DNA of 64,000 nucleotides from Cellulomonas marina (GCF_900111925.1 NZ_FOKA01000003.1:62001-126000), one strand, 5' to 3'. Positions 8,909 through 20,099 are shown, counted from the first letter of the stretch. Notes: generated by a model not told the origin, from the sequence alone. Made by a program: numbers and translations.

Positions 8909-9764
8909 GACGGGGACGACGACGGGCGTGACGACGGGCACGACGACGGGCCCGTCAACCGGAGCCACGGCCGACGCCGCCGCGGTCGCGGCCCTGACGG
9001 CGCTCGCGGGCGACGCCGACGCGCGCCCGCTTCTGGTGGCGCTCGACTTCGACGGCGTCCTGGCCCCCCTGCAGGACGACCCGTCGGCGTCGCGCGCGCT
9101 CCCGGCCTCCGTGGCCGCCCTCGCGCGGCTCGGGCAGGTGCGCGGCGTGCACCTCGCGCTGGTCAGCGGCCGGGCGATGGCCGACCTGCAGGCCCTCGCG
9201 GAGGTGCCGGTCGGGACGGTGCTCGTCGGGAGCCACGGCTCCGAGCGCGCCCGGACGACGTCCTTCGGCCTCGACCGGGCCGTCGTGCGCCTCACCGACG
9301 TGCAGCAGGACGCGCTGGCCGACCTCGGGGCGCAGGCGGCCGCCGTCGCGCGCGGCCGCGACGGGGTGTGGGTGGAGACGAAGCCGGCGGCCGTCGTCGT
9401 GCACACGCGCCTGGCCCCGCGCGAGGTGGCGGCCGTGGCCGAGGGCGAGGCGCTCGACCTCGGGGCGCGGCTCGGCGTGCACGTGCTGCACGGCAAGGAC
9501 GTCGTGGAGATGAGCGTGCTCGACGCGGACAAGGGGAAGGCCGTCCTCGCCCTGGTGCGCGAGCTGGGCGCCCGCGCCGCCGTTTACGCCGGCGACGACG
9601 TCACGGACGAGAACGCGTTCCGGGCGCTCGCCGGGGCCGCCGACGAGGTGCGCGGGCTCACCGTCAAGGTCGGCCCGGGCAGCACCGTCGCCGCTCACCG
9701 GCTCGCCGACCCCGAGGCCGTCGCGACGGCCCTCACCGCGCTGGCCGACGCGCTCGGCGCCTGA
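8901..9764 (+). CDS. otsB: Trehalose-6-phosphate phosphatase
   Basis: HAD-superfamily phosphatase converting trehalose-6-phosphate to trehalose, second enzyme of the OtsAB route. Predicted 287 residues. HAD motif I is LDFDG with D49 and D51; motif II/III lie around LVSGRAM and DADKGKAV; motif IV is [11 protein letters not shown]. The GTG at 8901 overlaps the otsA stop by 8 nt. The first ~25 residues are a low-complexity Thr/Gly run (repeated TTG), another repeat-derived N-terminal extension. No terminator is obvious in the 235 nt before the next gene. Confidence 0.92.
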   Translation: MAETGTTTGVTTGTTTGPSTGATADAAAVAALTALAGDADARPLLVALDFDGVLAPLQDDPSASRALPASVAALARLGQVRGVHLALVSGRAMADLQALAEVPVGTVLVGSHGSERARTTSFGLDRAVVRLTDVQQDALADLGAQAAAVARGRDGVWVETKPAAVVVHTRLAPREVAAVAEGEALDLGARLGVHVLHGKDVVEMSVLDADKGKAVLALVRELGARAAVYAGDDVTDENAFRALAGAADEVRGLTVKVGPGSTVAAHRLADPEAVATALTALADALGA

Positions 9765-9858
9765 CGCCCGCCCCTTCCGGGTCGGCGTGGAACCGGCCGG
9801 TCAGGAGCGGGCACGGTGCACGTCGGCGACGGGCTGCGGAAAGCGCTCGCCGCGCATG

Positions 9859-9889
9859 TTGTCCGTCTCACCCGCTCGTGTGCCATGAT
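9859..9889 (+). promoter_or_regulatory. Candidate promoter of the ABC ATPase gene
   Basis: TTGTCC (9859-9864) and CATGAT (9884-9889), spaced 19 nt, resemble -35 and -10 elements. The spacing is slightly long. They predict a leader of about 100 nt before the ATG at 10000. Confidence 0.35.
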
Positions 9890-9922
9890 GGCGCCACGTC
9901 CGCGGCTCCCTGGCCGCGGTCG

Positions 9923-9946
9923 GTGTCAGAGCAGACACGCTGACAC
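9923..9946. repeat. Inverted repeat in the ABC ATPase leader
   Basis: GTGTCAG (9923-9929) and CTGACAC (9940-9946) are perfect 7-bp arms 10 nt apart, upstream of the ribosome-binding site of the gene starting at 10000. They could be an operator or an RNA hairpin. Confidence 0.45.
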
Positions 9947-9999
9947 TCTTCACGACGGATCGTCCGGCACGTACCTGCCGGTGGAGGGATGTACCAGTC

Positions 10000-11121
<1,122 letters not shown>

Positions 11122-11134
11122 CGTCAGCGTGTGC

Positions 11135-11170
11135 GGAGGGGCGGGACCGGGTCGCCGGTCCCGCCCCTCC
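11135..11170 (+). terminator. Strong terminator after the ABC ATPase gene
   Basis: A perfect 16-bp stem (11135-11150 with 11155-11170) and a 4-nt GTCG loop, 14 nt past the stop codon. No U-tract follows, as usual at this GC content. Confidence 0.85.
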
Positions 11171-11236
11171 GTCGTCCCCGCGCGCCCACCCACGGCGTGG
11201 GACGCTGGTGCCACCCCCGCCCGACCCGAGGACGTC

Positions 11237-12544
11237 ATGAGCCCCACGCCCCCGCGCCTGCAGATCACCGCGGCGACCACCGACCCCGCGCTCCTCGACC
11301 TGCCCTGGCACGTGCCGCTCGAGCAGTGGCCGTCCGAGGTGCTGGCCGCGCTGCCCCGCGGCATCTCGCGGCACATCGTGCGGTTCGCGCGGCTGTCCGG
11401 CGGCGTCGTCGCCATCAAGGAGATCGGCGAGACCGTCGCCTACCGGGAGTACGAGCTCCTGCGCCAGCTCCGCAAGCTCGAGATCCCCGGCGTCGAGCCG
11501 CTCGGCGTCGTCACCGGTCGCCACGCGCCCGACGGTGAGCCGCTCGAGGCGTGCCTGCTGACCCGCCACCTCAGCTTCTCCCTGCCGTACCGCGCGCTGT
11601 TCAGCCAGTCGCTGCAGCCGGACACCGCGACCCGCCTCATCGACGCCCTCGCGGTGCTGCTCGTGCGGCTGCACCTCGTCGGCTTCTACTGGGGCGACGT
11701 CTCGCTGTCGAACACGCTGTTCCGCCGGGACGCGGAGACGTTCGCGGCGTACCTCGTCGACGCCGAGACGGGCGACCTGCACGACAAGCTCTCGCCCGGG
11801 CAGCGGTCCTACGACCTCGAGGTCGCCCGCGTGAACATCATCGGCGAGCTCATGGACCTGCAGGCGGGCGCGTTCCTGTCGGAGGACGTCGACGCGGTGG
11901 AGATCGGCGACGCCATCGTCGTGCGCTACCAGGAGCTGTGGCGCGCCCTCACCGAGCGCGAGTCGTTCTCCTACGGCGACCGGTGGCGCGTGCAGCAGCG
12001 CATCGACCGCCTCAACGACCTGGGCTTCGACGTCGGCGAGCTCGACATCACCACCGACATCGACGGCACGACCGTGCGCATCCAGCCCAAGGTCGTCGAC
12101 GCCGGCCACCACTCCCGGCGCCTCATGCGCCTGACCGGCCTGGACGTGCAGGAGAACCAGGCGCGGCGGCTGCTCAACGACCTCGACGAGTACCGCGCCG
12201 CGACGGACCGGCAGATGGAGGACGAGTCCTTCGTCGCCCACGACTGGCTCACGGACGTCTTCGAGCCGGCCGTGCGGAAGGTCCCGCGGGAGTTCCGCAA
12301 GAAGCTCGAGCCGGCGCAGGTCTACCACGAGCTGCTCGACCACCGGTGGTTCCTGTCCCAGCAGCAGAACCGGGACGTGCCCATGAAGGAGGTCGTCAAG
12401 AGCTACGTGAAGACCGTCCTGCCCACCCGGCCCGACGAGCAGGCCGTCCTCGGCGTCAGCGCCGAGGACCTGCGCGAGACGGAGACGGGCTCGATGCCCC
12501 GTGTGCACCCCGACGAGGTCGACGGGGACATGCTCATCGGCTGA
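11237..12544 (+). CDS. DUF4032 protein with a kinase-like core
   Basis: A 435-residue cytoplasmic protein of the DUF4032 (LPS-kinase-like) family common in actinobacteria. The N-terminal half shows kinase-like landmarks: VAIKE with K61, a catalytic-loop-like WGDVSLSN (152-159; D154, N159) and LVDAETGD with D175 in the metal-binding position. The C-terminal half is the DUF4032 region, ending about residue 410. A phosphotransferase activity is therefore plausible, but no substrate is known. The ATG at 11237 has GAGGA 5 nt upstream. It is separated from the ABC ATPase by a terminator and from the next gene by a convergent one, so it is probably monocistronic. Confidence 0.8.
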   Translation: MSPTPPRLQITAATTDPALLDLPWHVPLEQWPSEVLAALPRGISRHIVRFARLSGGVVAIKEIGETVAYREYELLRQLRKLEIPGVEPLGVVTGRHAPDGEPLEACLLTRHLSFSLPYRALFSQSLQPDTATRLIDALAVLLVRLHLVGFYWGDVSLSNTLFRRDAETFAAYLVDAETGDLHDKLSPGQRSYDLEVARVNIIGELMDLQAGAFLSEDVDAVEIGDAIVVRYQELWRALTERESFSYGDRWRVQQRIDRLNDLGFDVGELDITTDIDGTTVRIQPKVVDAGHHSRRLMRLTGLDVQENQARRLLNDLDEYRAATDRQMEDESFVAHDWLTDVFEPAVRKVPREFRKKLEPAQVYHELLDHRWFLSQQQNRDVPMKEVVKSYVKTVLPTRPDEQAVLGVSAEDLRETETGSMPRVHPDEVDGDMLIG

Positions 12545-12558
12545 CGCGGGTGGCCGCA

Positions 12559-12594
12559 GCGGGGGTGGCGTGCACGGCGGCACACCACCCCCGC
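12559..12594. terminator. Bidirectional terminator
   Basis: GCGGGGGTGG (12559-12568) pairs perfectly with CCACCCCCGC (12585-12594), with further inner GTG/CAC pairing. It fills the 57-nt gap between two convergent genes. Confidence 0.75.
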
Positions 12595-12601
12595 GACGGG
12601 C

Positions 12602-13816
12602 TCAGCCCAGCGGCACGCGCACGACGGAACCGGCCGGCGTGGAGCCCGGCTGGAGGCCGCTCAGCACGTCGGTCGTGACCCACAGGTCCTTCCCGACGAC
12701 CTCGACGGCCCCGGGGAACGGCACCTCGACGGCGGTCGTCGGGGTGCTCGTCCCGCGAGCCACCACCGAGACGCGTCCGCCGAACAGCTCGGCCACGTAG
12801 ACGTCCCCGGAGCCCGACACGGCGAGGTTCGTCGCCCCGGCGAAGCCGGTCGCCACCAGCCGCAGCTCACCCGTCGCCGGGTGCACCCGCCACACGGACC
12901 CGCGGGCACCGAGGCTCGGGTCCTCGGGACCGCCGGGCAGCGTCGACACGTAGAGCCAGCCGTCCGGGCCGAGCTCGACGTCCGTGGGCACCGCCTCGAA
13001 GGAGTACGGCGTGCCGAAGGCGCAGCTCGGGAAGCCGAAGGCGGCGTAGGCCTCGTCGGGCAGGACCGCGGGCTGCGGGGGCAGCGCGGCGAGCGGCGTG
13101 ACCTGGCCGCCCTGCACCTTCCAGATCGTGTTCGCGCCCGCGTCGGCGACGTAGAGCACGTCGCGGACGGTCGTCGTGGCGTACGGGTGCGAGTACGTCT
13201 CCCCGGTGTAGGTGGCGCCGCCCACCTCGGCGGGCACCTGCGCCGCGCACGCCTCGTCGACCTCGAGCAGGCCGTACTCGGTGTCGCCGTCGGGGTCGAA
13301 GGCGACCTCGGCCGCCCAGGTGTCCGCCACCGTCTTCGTCCCGCCCCAGACGTTGCGCTCCTTGACCACGGCCGAGGTCTCCCGACTCTCGGCGTACGTG
13401 ACGCGGCCGGACGGCGTGACGGAGAGCGCGCCCAGCTCCGCGCCCGGCTCGAGCTGGGTGCCGACGCGCGTGACCGTGCCGGCGGCGGCACCCTGCGTCT
13501 TCACCGAGGACATCAGGCCGGCGAAGTTCTGCGACACGAGCACCGTGCCGTTGGGGCGGACCGCGAGGGACAGGGGGCTGAGCAGGCCCTGGGCCTCGAC
13601 GTCGGGGGCGGCCGTCGGCGGTGCGGCCACGGCGGGCAGGGCGAGCGACCCGCCGAGCGCGAGCGCGGCGCAGGTGCCGATCGCGGCGGCCAGGGTGCGG
13701 GTGCGGGTGCTGGTCCTGGTGCGGGTGCTCGTGCGAGTGCTGGTGCTGGTGCCGGTGCTGGTGCGGGTGCTGGTGCGGGCGGTCGGCAGCGCCGACCGGC
13801 GGGTGGTGCGCGTCAT
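12602..13816 (-). CDS. Secreted ScyD/ScyE-family beta-propeller protein
   Basis: A 404-residue exported protein. After a long basic n-region comes a hydrophobic stretch (42-60) and a signal-peptidase site near AVAAP (about residue 65). The mature part has repeated blade motifs such as NGTVLVSQNFAG, DVLYVADAGANTIWKV, DGWLYVSTLPGG and GDVYVAELFGG, i.e. an NHL/SMP-30-like propeller of the ScyD/ScyE family. ScyD/E names come from the cyanobacterial scytonemin cluster; nothing here suggests scytonemin synthesis, so the role is unknown. The ATG at 13816 has GGGAGA upstream and a possible TACGGT -10 at about 13880. The n-region is an odd run of Thr-Arg and Thr-Ser dipeptides made by a hexanucleotide-like repeat. 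Confidence 0.75.
   Translation of the reverse strand: MTRTTRRSALPTARTSTRTSTGTSTSTRTSTRTRTSTRTRTLAAAIGTCAALALGGSLALPAVAAPPTAAPDVEAQGLLSPLSLAVRPNGTVLVSQNFAGLMSSVKTQGAAAGTVTRVGTQLEPGAELGALSVTPSGRVTYAESRETSAVVKERNVWGGTKTVADTWAAEVAFDPDGDTEYGLLEVDEACAAQVPAEVGGATYTGETYSHPYATTTVRDVLYVADAGANTIWKVQGGQVTPLAALPPQPAVLPDEAYAAFGFPSCAFGTPYSFEAVPTDVELGPDGWLYVSTLPGGPEDPSLGARGSVWRVHPATGELRLVATGFAGATNLAVSGSGDVYVAELFGGRVSVVARGTSTPTTAVEVPFPGAVEVVGKDLWVTTDVLSGLQPGSTPAGSVVRVPLG
13695..13785 (-). repeat. Short tandem repeat in the propeller signal peptide
   Basis: Imperfect 6-bp repeats (GTGCGG, GTGCTG and variants on the plus strand) encode about 15 Thr-Arg or Thr-Ser dipeptides in the n-region of the export signal. 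Slippage in multiples of six would alter n-region length and charge without a frameshift. Confidence 0.85.
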
Positions 13817-13913
13817 CGCGGGTCTCCCGTGCGGTAGCAGCAGCGTCCCCGGCACGCCAGGGGCGCTCGGACGCGCGCACCGTACAGCCGGCGTCCAGGC
13901 GGCTGCCAGGGTG

Positions 13914-15236
13914 CTAGCCCCGCCCCCGTCGCAGCGCCTGCCGCAGCGGCGGCACCACCGTCCCCTGCTCCGCCAGCAGCGCGCGCGTGCGTCGTCGGGC
14001 GCGCAGGAGCGCCACCACCCCGACCGCCCACATCGGGTACTGCACCGCCATCGCCCAGCGGAACGCGTCCAGCGTGTAGGTGTCGGGCGTCCCCGCGCCC
14101 TGCAGGTCCAGCGCGACCCCGACCAGCGCCAGCGCCACGAGCGCCGACACGAACCCGCCGCTGTTGACGATGCCCTGGGCGCTGCTGATCCGCTCGGGCG
14201 GGTTGAACGAGCGCGCGTAGTCCAGCCCGACGAGCGACCCCGGCCCGCCGGAGGCGAGCGCCAGCACGAGGACGACGAGCAGCCAGGACGGCGCCGGCCC
14301 CGGCCGCAGCAGCACCGTCGTCCAGGCGGCCGCCTGGACCGCGACCACCGCGAGCACCGCCCACGACCGCCGCAGCGGGTGCCGCCCCGTGAACCGGCCG
14401 ATGAGCAGCCCGGCCACGATCCCGGCCAGCACGAACAGGACGAGCAGCCCCTGCGCGGCCCCGTCCGTCAGGCCCTCCCCCGCCGTCAGGTACGGGAAGC
14501 CCCACAGCAGGGCGAACGTGTGCGCCGGGAAGGGCGCCACGGCGTGCGTCCACAGGCCCAGCCGCGTCCCCGGGTGCGACCAGGCCGCGGCGAGCCGGCC
14601 CCGCACGTGCCCGCCCGGGTCGGTGGCGGCGGCCGCGGCCACGCTTCGCGGCCCCTCGCGCACGGCCAGGGCGACGAGCAGCGCCCCCAGCGCCAGCGCC
14701 GCCCCGAGCCCGAGGAAGGCGGGCTCCCAGCCGGCCTCGTCGAGCACCGCGCGCAGCGGCACGACGCTGACGACCTGCCCCAGCTGCCCGACGATGCCGG
14801 TCACCTGCACCATGAGCGCCGTCCGGTGCACCGGGAACCAGGCGACGACGAGGCGCAGGACGGCCACGAACACCGTCGCGTCGCCCGCCCCCACCAGCGC
14901 GCGCGCCGCGATGGCGGCCGGGACGGCGGTCGCGGTGGCCAGCACCACCTGCCCCACGGCCATGGTGACCACGCCGACGAGCAGCACCCGCCGGGTCCCG
15001 AACCGGTCGAGCAGCACCCCCACCGGCACCTGCAGGGCGCCGTAGACCGCGAGCTGCAGCACCGCGAACAGCGACAGGGTGCCGGCGGAGACGCCGAACC
15101 GGTCCGACGCCTCGATCCCGGCCGCCGACAGCGACGTGCGGCTCGTCACCGCCAGCCCGTAGACGAGCAGGCCGACGCCCCAGACGAGCCACGCCTGCCC
15201 CGGGACGGCGCGTGCGGCGCCCGCGGGGGTGGTCAC
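13914..15236 (-). CDS. MFS transporter
   Basis: A 440-residue major facilitator with about 12 hydrophobic helices. The loop 2-3 signature is visible as LLDRFGTRRVLLVG, followed by RALVGAGDATVFVAVLR in helix 4-5. It resembles nitrate/sugar-phosphate-type MFS exporters or importers, and I cannot name the substrate. The GTG at 15236 overlaps the stop of the upstream GH13 gene as GTGA, so it is the last gene of a translationally coupled chain (LysR-cysS-rlmB-GH13-MFS). Pairing with an amylase-like enzyme suggests a carbohydrate, but this is weak. Confidence 0.8.
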   Translation of the reverse strand: MTTPAGAARAVPGQAWLVWGVGLLVYGLAVTSRTSLSAAGIEASDRFGVSAGTLSLFAVLQLAVYGALQVPVGVLLDRFGTRRVLLVGVVTMAVGQVVLATATAVPAAIAARALVGAGDATVFVAVLRLVVAWFPVHRTALMVQVTGIVGQLGQVVSVVPLRAVLDEAGWEPAFLGLGAALALGALLVALAVREGPRSVAAAAATDPGGHVRGRLAAAWSHPGTRLGLWTHAVAPFPAHTFALLWGFPYLTAGEGLTDGAAQGLLVLFVLAGIVAGLLIGRFTGRHPLRRSWAVLAVVAVQAAAWTTVLLRPGPAPSWLLVVLVLALASGGPGSLVGLDYARSFNPPERISSAQGIVNSGGFVSALVALALVGVALDLQGAGTPDTYTLDAFRWAMAVQYPMWAVGVVALLRARRRTRALLAEQGTVVPPLRQALRRGRG

Positions 15237-16627
15237 GGGTGCGTCAGCACCGCCCAGCCGTGCGGCGGCAGCACGACCGTGCGGCCGCCGTCGGCGAGCG
15301 ACCCGGTCCCGGCGGCGAGCGCGGCCGGCCCGGCGGCGAGGGCTCCCGGCAGGTCGGCCGGCAGGCCCCAGCGCACCTCGGCGTCGTCGGTGCTCAGCAC
15401 GAGCAGGACGCCCTCGTCGGGCCCGGCGTCCGGCGCCCCCGCCCGCGGCGCGAGCGCGACGACGAGCAGCGGGTTGGACACGTGCCGTACCGACAGCTCC
15501 GCGTCGTGCAGCCACGGGTGGCGCCGCCGGAGACCGACGAGCTCCTGGTGGCGGTGCAGCACGGGCAGGCCCACGGGGCTGAGCTCCGACGGCGTGGCGG
15601 GGAACGCCGGCCGGACCGCGTCGTCGCCGCCCGCGCGGTCCTCCTTCACACCGGTGAACCCGTGCTCGTCGCCGGCGTAGACGCACGGCGTGCCGGGCAC
15701 GGTCAGCAGGAGCGCGAGCGCGTGGTCCAGGTGGCGCGGGTCGCTCAGGCGGCTGGCGATGCGGGTGACGTCGTGGTTCCCGACGAAGGTCAGCGGGACG
15801 AACGCCTCGGTGAACTCCGCGTGCCGGCGCAGCGCGTGCGCGAGCTCCCACGCGTTGCCGTCCTCGAGCGAGCTCCAGGTCGCCTTCCACAGCTCGTACT
15901 GCGTGACGGCGTCCATCCCGGAGGCCGCGACGATCCCCGCGTAGTCGCCGTGGATCACCTCGCCCACGACGTAGACGTCGGGGTGGGCCGCCCGGACCGC
16001 GGTCAGCACCGGCGCCCAGAACGCCGGCGGCACGGCGTAGGCGGCGTCCAGGCGCCACCCGTCGGCGCCTCGCTCGAGCCAGTACCGCATGACGTGCTCG
16101 ACGTGCGCCGCGACGGCGGGCTCGTCGTGCGCGAGGGCGACGAGCGCGCCGTGCCCCTCGAAGTCGTCGTGGGCGGGGTGGCCGCCACCGTCCGCGGCGG
16201 ACGGGTCCGGCCAGCGCAGCCGGAACCAGCGGGCGGCCGGCGACGACGGGCCCTCCGCGAGGGCCTGCCGGTACTCGCCGAAGTCCTCGCCGACGTGGTT
16301 GAAGACGCCGTCGAGCACGACCCGCAGGCCCCGGGCGTGCGCGGCGGCGAACAGCGCGACGAGGTCCGCCTCGTCGCCGAGCCGCCGGTCGACGGCGAGG
16401 TGGTCCGTCGTGTCGTACCCGTGCGTGCGTGAGGCGAACACCGGCCCGAGGAGGATCCCGGACGCCCCGAGCGACACGGCGTGGTCGAGCCACGGCTCGA
16501 GCGCGGACAGCCGGTGACGCACCTCGCCCTCGGGGACCTCGTCGGCCGTCCGCTCCGCGCCGAGGAAGCCCAGCGGGTACAGGTGGTAGAGGACCGCGTG
16601 CCGGACCCAGCCCGGCTCGGGGCTCAC
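15233..16627 (-). CDS. GH13 alpha-amylase-family protein
   Basis: A 464-residue cytoplasmic (no signal peptide) alpha-amylase-family glycosidase. All four GH13 regions are seen: [17 protein letters not shown] with the nucleophile Asp, VVGEVIHG with the acid/base Glu, and FVGNHD with the third carboxylate. The barrel starts at [14 protein letters not shown]. The short length and small C-terminal domain resemble the uncharacterised alpha-amylase-like proteins of actinobacteria, so the substrate (maltodextrin, trehalose or other alpha-glucoside) is open. The GTG at 16627 overlaps the rlmB stop (GTGA), and its own stop overlaps the MFS start. Confidence 0.85.
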   Translation of the reverse strand: MSPEPGWVRHAVLYHLYPLGFLGAERTADEVPEGEVRHRLSALEPWLDHAVSLGASGILLGPVFASRTHGYDTTDHLAVDRRLGDEADLVALFAAAHARGLRVVLDGVFNHVGEDFGEYRQALAEGPSSPAARWFRLRWPDPSAADGGGHPAHDDFEGHGALVALAHDEPAVAAHVEHVMRYWLERGADGWRLDAAYAVPPAFWAPVLTAVRAAHPDVYVVGEVIHGDYAGIVAASGMDAVTQYELWKATWSSLEDGNAWELAHALRRHAEFTEAFVPLTFVGNHDVTRIASRLSDPRHLDHALALLLTVPGTPCVYAGDEHGFTGVKEDRAGGDDAVRPAFPATPSELSPVGLPVLHRHQELVGLRRRHPWLHDAELSVRHVSNPLLVVALAPRAGAPDAGPDEGVLLVLSTDDAEVRWGLPADLPGALAAGPAALAAGTGSLADGGRTVVLPPHGWAVLTHP

Positions 16628-17664
16628 GCGGGGACCGGCCCGCGCTGGCGGGCCACCTCGTACAGCGCGATGCCCGCGGCGACCCCGGCGTTGAGCGACT
16701 CGACCGCGGACGCGATCGGGATGGAGGCGACCACGTCGCACTGCGCCCGCACGAGCCGGCTCAGGCCCTTGCCCTCCGACCCGACGACGAGCACGACGGG
16801 GTCCCCCGCGTAGGGCATCTCCGCCAGCTCCGTGTCGCCGCCGGCGTCGAGCCCGACGACGAACAGCCCCGCGCTGCGGTAGTCCTGCAGGGTCCGCGCG
16901 AGGTTGGTCACGCGGGCCACGGGCACGCGCGCGGCGGCCCCCGCCGACACCTTCCACGCCGCGGCCGTCACGCCGGCCGCGCGCCGCTCGGGCACGAGCA
17001 CGCCGTGGGCCCCGAAGGCGCCGGCCGACCGCAGCACCGCACCGAGGTTGCGCGGGTCCGTGACCTGGTCGAGGGCGACGAGCAGGGGCGGCCGGCCCGA
17101 GGCCTCGGCGGCGTCGAGCAGGTCGTCGACGTCGGCGTAGTCGTAGGGCGGCACGACGAGCGCCACGCCCTGGTGCACCGAGCCATCGGTGAGCCGGTCG
17201 AGCTCCGTGCGCGACACCTCGAGCAGCGGACGGCCGGAGTCCGCCGCGATGGCGATGATCTCGCGGGTGCGGTCGTCGGCCTCGAGCTTGGCGGCGAGGT
17301 ACACCGTGGTCACGGGGATGCCCGCGCGCAGCGCCTCGAGCACGGAGTTGCGACCGGAGATGGTCTCCGTCGCCCCCGCGCCGCGCGCCGACCCCCGGGC
17401 CTTGCCGCCGCCCGCACGGCCGCCTGCACGGCCGCCGGCCACACGCGCGCCGCCGGCACCCGCACCCGGCCGCGCGCCCGCCGCGGCGGCGCGCTCGGCG
17501 GCCACCTTGCGCTGGTGCGCCACGTGGTAGACGCGGTCCTCCGCCTTCGGCGTGGGGCCGCGCCCCTCGAGGGACCGGCGGTTCTTGCCGCCGGTGCCCG
17601 TCGTGGCGCCCTTCTTCGAGCCCGCCTTGCGGGTGGCCCCGCGCCGCTGGGAGTTGCCGGCCAT
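16624..17664 (-). CDS. rlmB: 23S rRNA (guanosine-2'-O-)-methyltransferase RlmB
   Basis: SpoU-family SAM-dependent methyltransferase modifying G2251 of 23S rRNA. Predicted 346 residues: an N-terminal ~95-residue Lys/Arg/Gly-rich extension, a substrate-binding L7Ae-like domain ([14 protein letters not shown]), then the trefoil-knot catalytic domain with motifs [24 protein letters not shown] and [15 protein letters not shown]. The ATG at 17664 shares one base with the cysS stop (TGATG). The cysS-rlmB order matches M. tuberculosis Rv3580c-Rv3579c. The basic tail is typical of actinobacterial RlmB. Confidence 0.93.
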   Translation of the reverse strand: MAGNSQRRGATRKAGSKKGATTGTGGKNRRSLEGRGPTPKAEDRVYHVAHQRKVAAERAAAAGARPGAGAGGARVAGGRAGGRAGGGKARGSARGAGATETISGRNSVLEALRAGIPVTTVYLAAKLEADDRTREIIAIAADSGRPLLEVSRTELDRLTDGSVHQGVALVVPPYDYADVDDLLDAAEASGRPPLLVALDQVTDPRNLGAVLRSAGAFGAHGVLVPERRAAGVTAAAWKVSAGAAARVPVARVTNLARTLQDYRSAGLFVVGLDAGGDTELAEMPYAGDPVVLVVGSEGKGLSRLVRAQCDVVASIPIASAVESLNAGVAAGIALYEVARQRGPVPA

Positions 17665-19175
17665 CAGTCCTCCGTCGTCGTGGTCTCGGCGGCGCCGGCC
17701 GGGGCCGCGAGGCTCCAGCGGGCGCCGGCCGGTGAGTCCTCCACCGCGATGCCGGCGGCGGTGAGGCGGTCGCGGATCGCGTCCGCGGTGGCCCAGTCCC
17801 GGGCGGCGCGCGCCTGGGCGCGCGCCTCGAGCTCGGCGCCGACGACCGCGTCCAGCGCGCGGGCGGCCCGGTCGTCGCCCGCGCCCCGGCCGGCGGCCCA
17901 CTGCGGGGACGCCGGGTCCAGGCCGAGCACGTCGAGCATGCCGCGCACGGCGACGACGGCGGTGCGCGTGGCCGCGGCGTCGCCGGCCGCGAGCGCGGTG
18001 TTGCCGGCCTTGAGGTGCTCGTGCACCACCGCCAGCGCGGCGGGCACGTTGAGGTCGTCGTCCATCGCGGCGGTGAAGGCCTCCGGCAGCGCGGCGAGCA
18101 GCACCTCGTCGTCGTCCACCGCCCCGACCGCCTCCGTGGCCCGCGCGACGAACCCGGCGAGCCGCTCCCACGTCGCCCCGGCCTCGCGCAGGATGTCGTC
18201 GGTCCACTCGAGCATGGACCGCAGCTGCACCGCCGTCAGCGCCAGTCGGACCACCGGCGCGGGGGTCGTCCGCAGCACGGCGTCGACGAGCAGCCCGTTG
18301 CCCAGGGACTTGCTCATCTTCGCGCCGCCCTGCGTGACCCAGCCGTTGTGCACCCAGTACCGCGCGAACCCGAAGCCGGCCGCCCGGCTCTGCGCCTGCT
18401 CGTTCTCGTGGTGCGGGAAGCGCAGGTCGAGGCCGCCGCCGTGGATGTCGAACGTCTCCCCGAGGTAGCGGTGCGCCATGGCGGAGCACTCGAGGTGCCA
18501 GCCCGGCCGCCCCCGGCCGAACGGGGTGTCCCACGCCGCCGTCGCCGGCTCGCCCGGGCGCGGCGACTTCCACAGCGCGAAGTCGTGCGGGTCGCGCTTG
18601 CCGGGCGTCGCGCGCTCGTCGAGCGGCTCGTCGTCGGGAGCCGGCTCCCCCGCCGCCGGGCCTTCGTCGTCGGGCGAGGGGACCATGTCCTCCAGCCGCT
18701 GGTGCGTCAGCTCCCCGTAGGCGGGCCAGGAGCGCACGTCGAACCACACGTCGCCCGGCGCGGTGGCGTAGGCGTGCCCGCCCTCGACCAGCCGCTGCAT
18801 GAGCGCCACCATGTCGGGCACGTGCCCGGTGGCCCGCGGCTCGTACGTCGGCGGCAGGACGCCGAGCGCGTCGTACGCGCGCGTGAAGGCGCGCTCGTTC
18901 GTCAGCGCCCACGCCCACCACGGCTCCCCCGCGGCGGCCGAGCGGGCCAGGATCTTGTCGTCGACGTCCGTGACGTTGCGGACGAGGGTCACGCGGTAGC
19001 CGGAGCGGCGCAGCCAGCGCACGAGCACGTCGAACGCGACCGCCGAGCGCACGTGCCCCACGTGGGGCGGCGCCTGCACGGTCGCGCCGCAGAGGTAGAC
19101 GCCCACCTGTCCCGGCACGACGGGTTCGAACGGCCGCACGCTGCGCGTGGCGGAGTCGAAGAGGTGGAGGGTCAC
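17664..19175 (-). CDS. cysS: Cysteinyl-tRNA synthetase
   Basis: Class I aminoacyl-tRNA synthetase charging tRNA-Cys, 503 residues. The HIGH-type motif appears as PPHVGHVRS, the zinc/cysteine-binding residues lie in YLCGAT, GWHLECS and HHENE, and the KMSKS motif is [10 protein letters not shown]. Length and C-terminal anticodon-binding domain distinguish it from the mycothiol ligase MshC (about 410 residues). The GTG at 19175 overlaps the lysR stop as GTGA. A TAGCCT sequence lies exactly 6 nt before the start but inside the end of lysR, so an internal promoter is possible, not certain. Confidence 0.94.
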   Translation of the reverse strand: MTLHLFDSATRSVRPFEPVVPGQVGVYLCGATVQAPPHVGHVRSAVAFDVLVRWLRRSGYRVTLVRNVTDVDDKILARSAAAGEPWWAWALTNERAFTRAYDALGVLPPTYEPRATGHVPDMVALMQRLVEGGHAYATAPGDVWFDVRSWPAYGELTHQRLEDMVPSPDDEGPAAGEPAPDDEPLDERATPGKRDPHDFALWKSPRPGEPATAAWDTPFGRGRPGWHLECSAMAHRYLGETFDIHGGGLDLRFPHHENEQAQSRAAGFGFARYWVHNGWVTQGGAKMSKSLGNGLLVDAVLRTTPAPVVRLALTAVQLRSMLEWTDDILREAGATWERLAGFVARATEAVGAVDDDEVLLAALPEAFTAAMDDDLNVPAALAVVHEHLKAGNTALAAGDAAATRTAVVAVRGMLDVLGLDPASPQWAAGRGAGDDRAARALDAVVGAELEARAQARAARDWATADAIRDRLTAAGIAVEDSPAGARWSLAAPAGAAETTTTED

Positions 19176-20092
19176 CGCCCCAGGCTACCGACGTCCACGC
19201 CCCGGGCCGTCTCGACGAGCGCCGCCAGCACGAGGGCGACCACGCGGCGCTGGGCGCGGTCCGGCCGCTGCAGCGCGTCGACCCGGCGCGCGGCACGCAC
19301 CCCGACGAGCGGCACGAGGGCGAACCGGCCCGCCGCGGCCAGCCCGGAGGTGTACCGCGGCAGCAGGGAGACGCCGTGCCCGGCGGCGACGAGGGCCTCG
19401 ACCACGTGGAAGTCGTTGGACCGCTGCACCACGCGCACCGGCGCCCCGGCCGCGGCCTCCACCGCCGCCAGCACCCCGGCCACCGGGAAGCCCTCCTGCA
19501 CGGCCACCCACGCCTCGTCCACGAGATCGGCCGGCGTCAGGGCCGTGCGCCCGGCCAGGGGGTGGTCCAGGGGCAGCGCGACGTCCATCGGCTCCCGCAG
19601 CAGGGGGGTGACGACGAGCCCGGCCGGCCAGGCTGCGCCGTCCTCGGGCCGGTGCGCCACGACGACGTCCGCCTCGGCCGTCAGCGCGGGGTACGCCGCC
19701 TGGCTGACGTCCTCGTCGGCCAGCTCGACCCGCACCCCCGGCCACGTCGCCGCCCGCGTGAGCAGGCCCGGCGCGAGCATCTGCGCGGCGGAGGCGAACA
19801 GGGCGACGCGGACGGTGCCGGTGGGCCGCTCGGCGAAGGCGTCGACGGCGGCCCGCGCGCGAGCCAGGGCCGTCAGGACGTCCGCCCCCGCGTCCGCCAG
19901 CGCGTGCCCGGCCGGGGTGAGCCGCAGGCCCCGGCCGTGGCGCTCGGTCAGCGGGGTCGGGCCGACGGACCGCTGCAGCGCGGCCAGGGACTGCGACACC
20001 GCCGAGGGCGTCAGGTGCACGGCGGCCGCGGCGGCGGTCACCCCGCCGCGGTCGCGCACGGCCCGCAGGACCTCCAGGTGCCGGGTCTCCAC
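19172..20092 (-). CDS. LysR-family transcriptional regulator
   Basis: A 306-residue LysR regulator: N-terminal winged HTH ([21 protein letters not shown], then [14 protein letters not shown] at about 28-41) and a C-terminal periplasmic-binding-protein-like effector domain. It is divergently transcribed from an EamA exporter with 97 nt between starts, the classical arrangement for a LysR regulator and its target. A TAGGGT box 7 nt before the GTG suggests a leaderless mRNA. A 17-bp dyad lies in the shared promoter (20124-20140). The effector is unknown. It also overlaps cysS at its 3' end, so it may feed the downstream chain. Confidence 0.86.
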   Translation of the reverse strand: METRHLEVLRAVRDRGGVTAAAAAVHLTPSAVSQSLAALQRSVGPTPLTERHGRGLRLTPAGHALADAGADVLTALARARAAVDAFAERPTGTVRVALFASAAQMLAPGLLTRAATWPGVRVELADEDVSQAAYPALTAEADVVVAHRPEDGAAWPAGLVVTPLLREPMDVALPLDHPLAGRTALTPADLVDEAWVAVQEGFPVAGVLAAVEAAAGAPVRVVQRSNDFHVVEALVAAGHGVSLLPRYTSGLAAAGRFALVPLVGVRAARRVDALQRPDRAQRRVVALVLAALVETARGVDVGSLGR

Positions 20093-20099
20093 GCCGCGC

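Noticed and set aside
5138-9532. Minus-strand open frame continuing far upstream of the small membrane protein
   Set aside because: It runs antisense through otsA/otsB and out of frame through the kinase gene; only the last 181 codons look like a protein and they have their own start box.
17664-19175. Mycothiol ligase MshC instead of CysS
   Set aside because: 503 residues with an anticodon-binding C-terminal domain and cysS-rlmB synteny indicate cysteinyl-tRNA synthetase.
19182-19187. TAGCCT as a promoter of cysS
   Set aside because: It has perfect leaderless spacing but lies inside the lysR coding end, at a GTGA-coupled junction; not counted as a separate promoter without 5'-end data.
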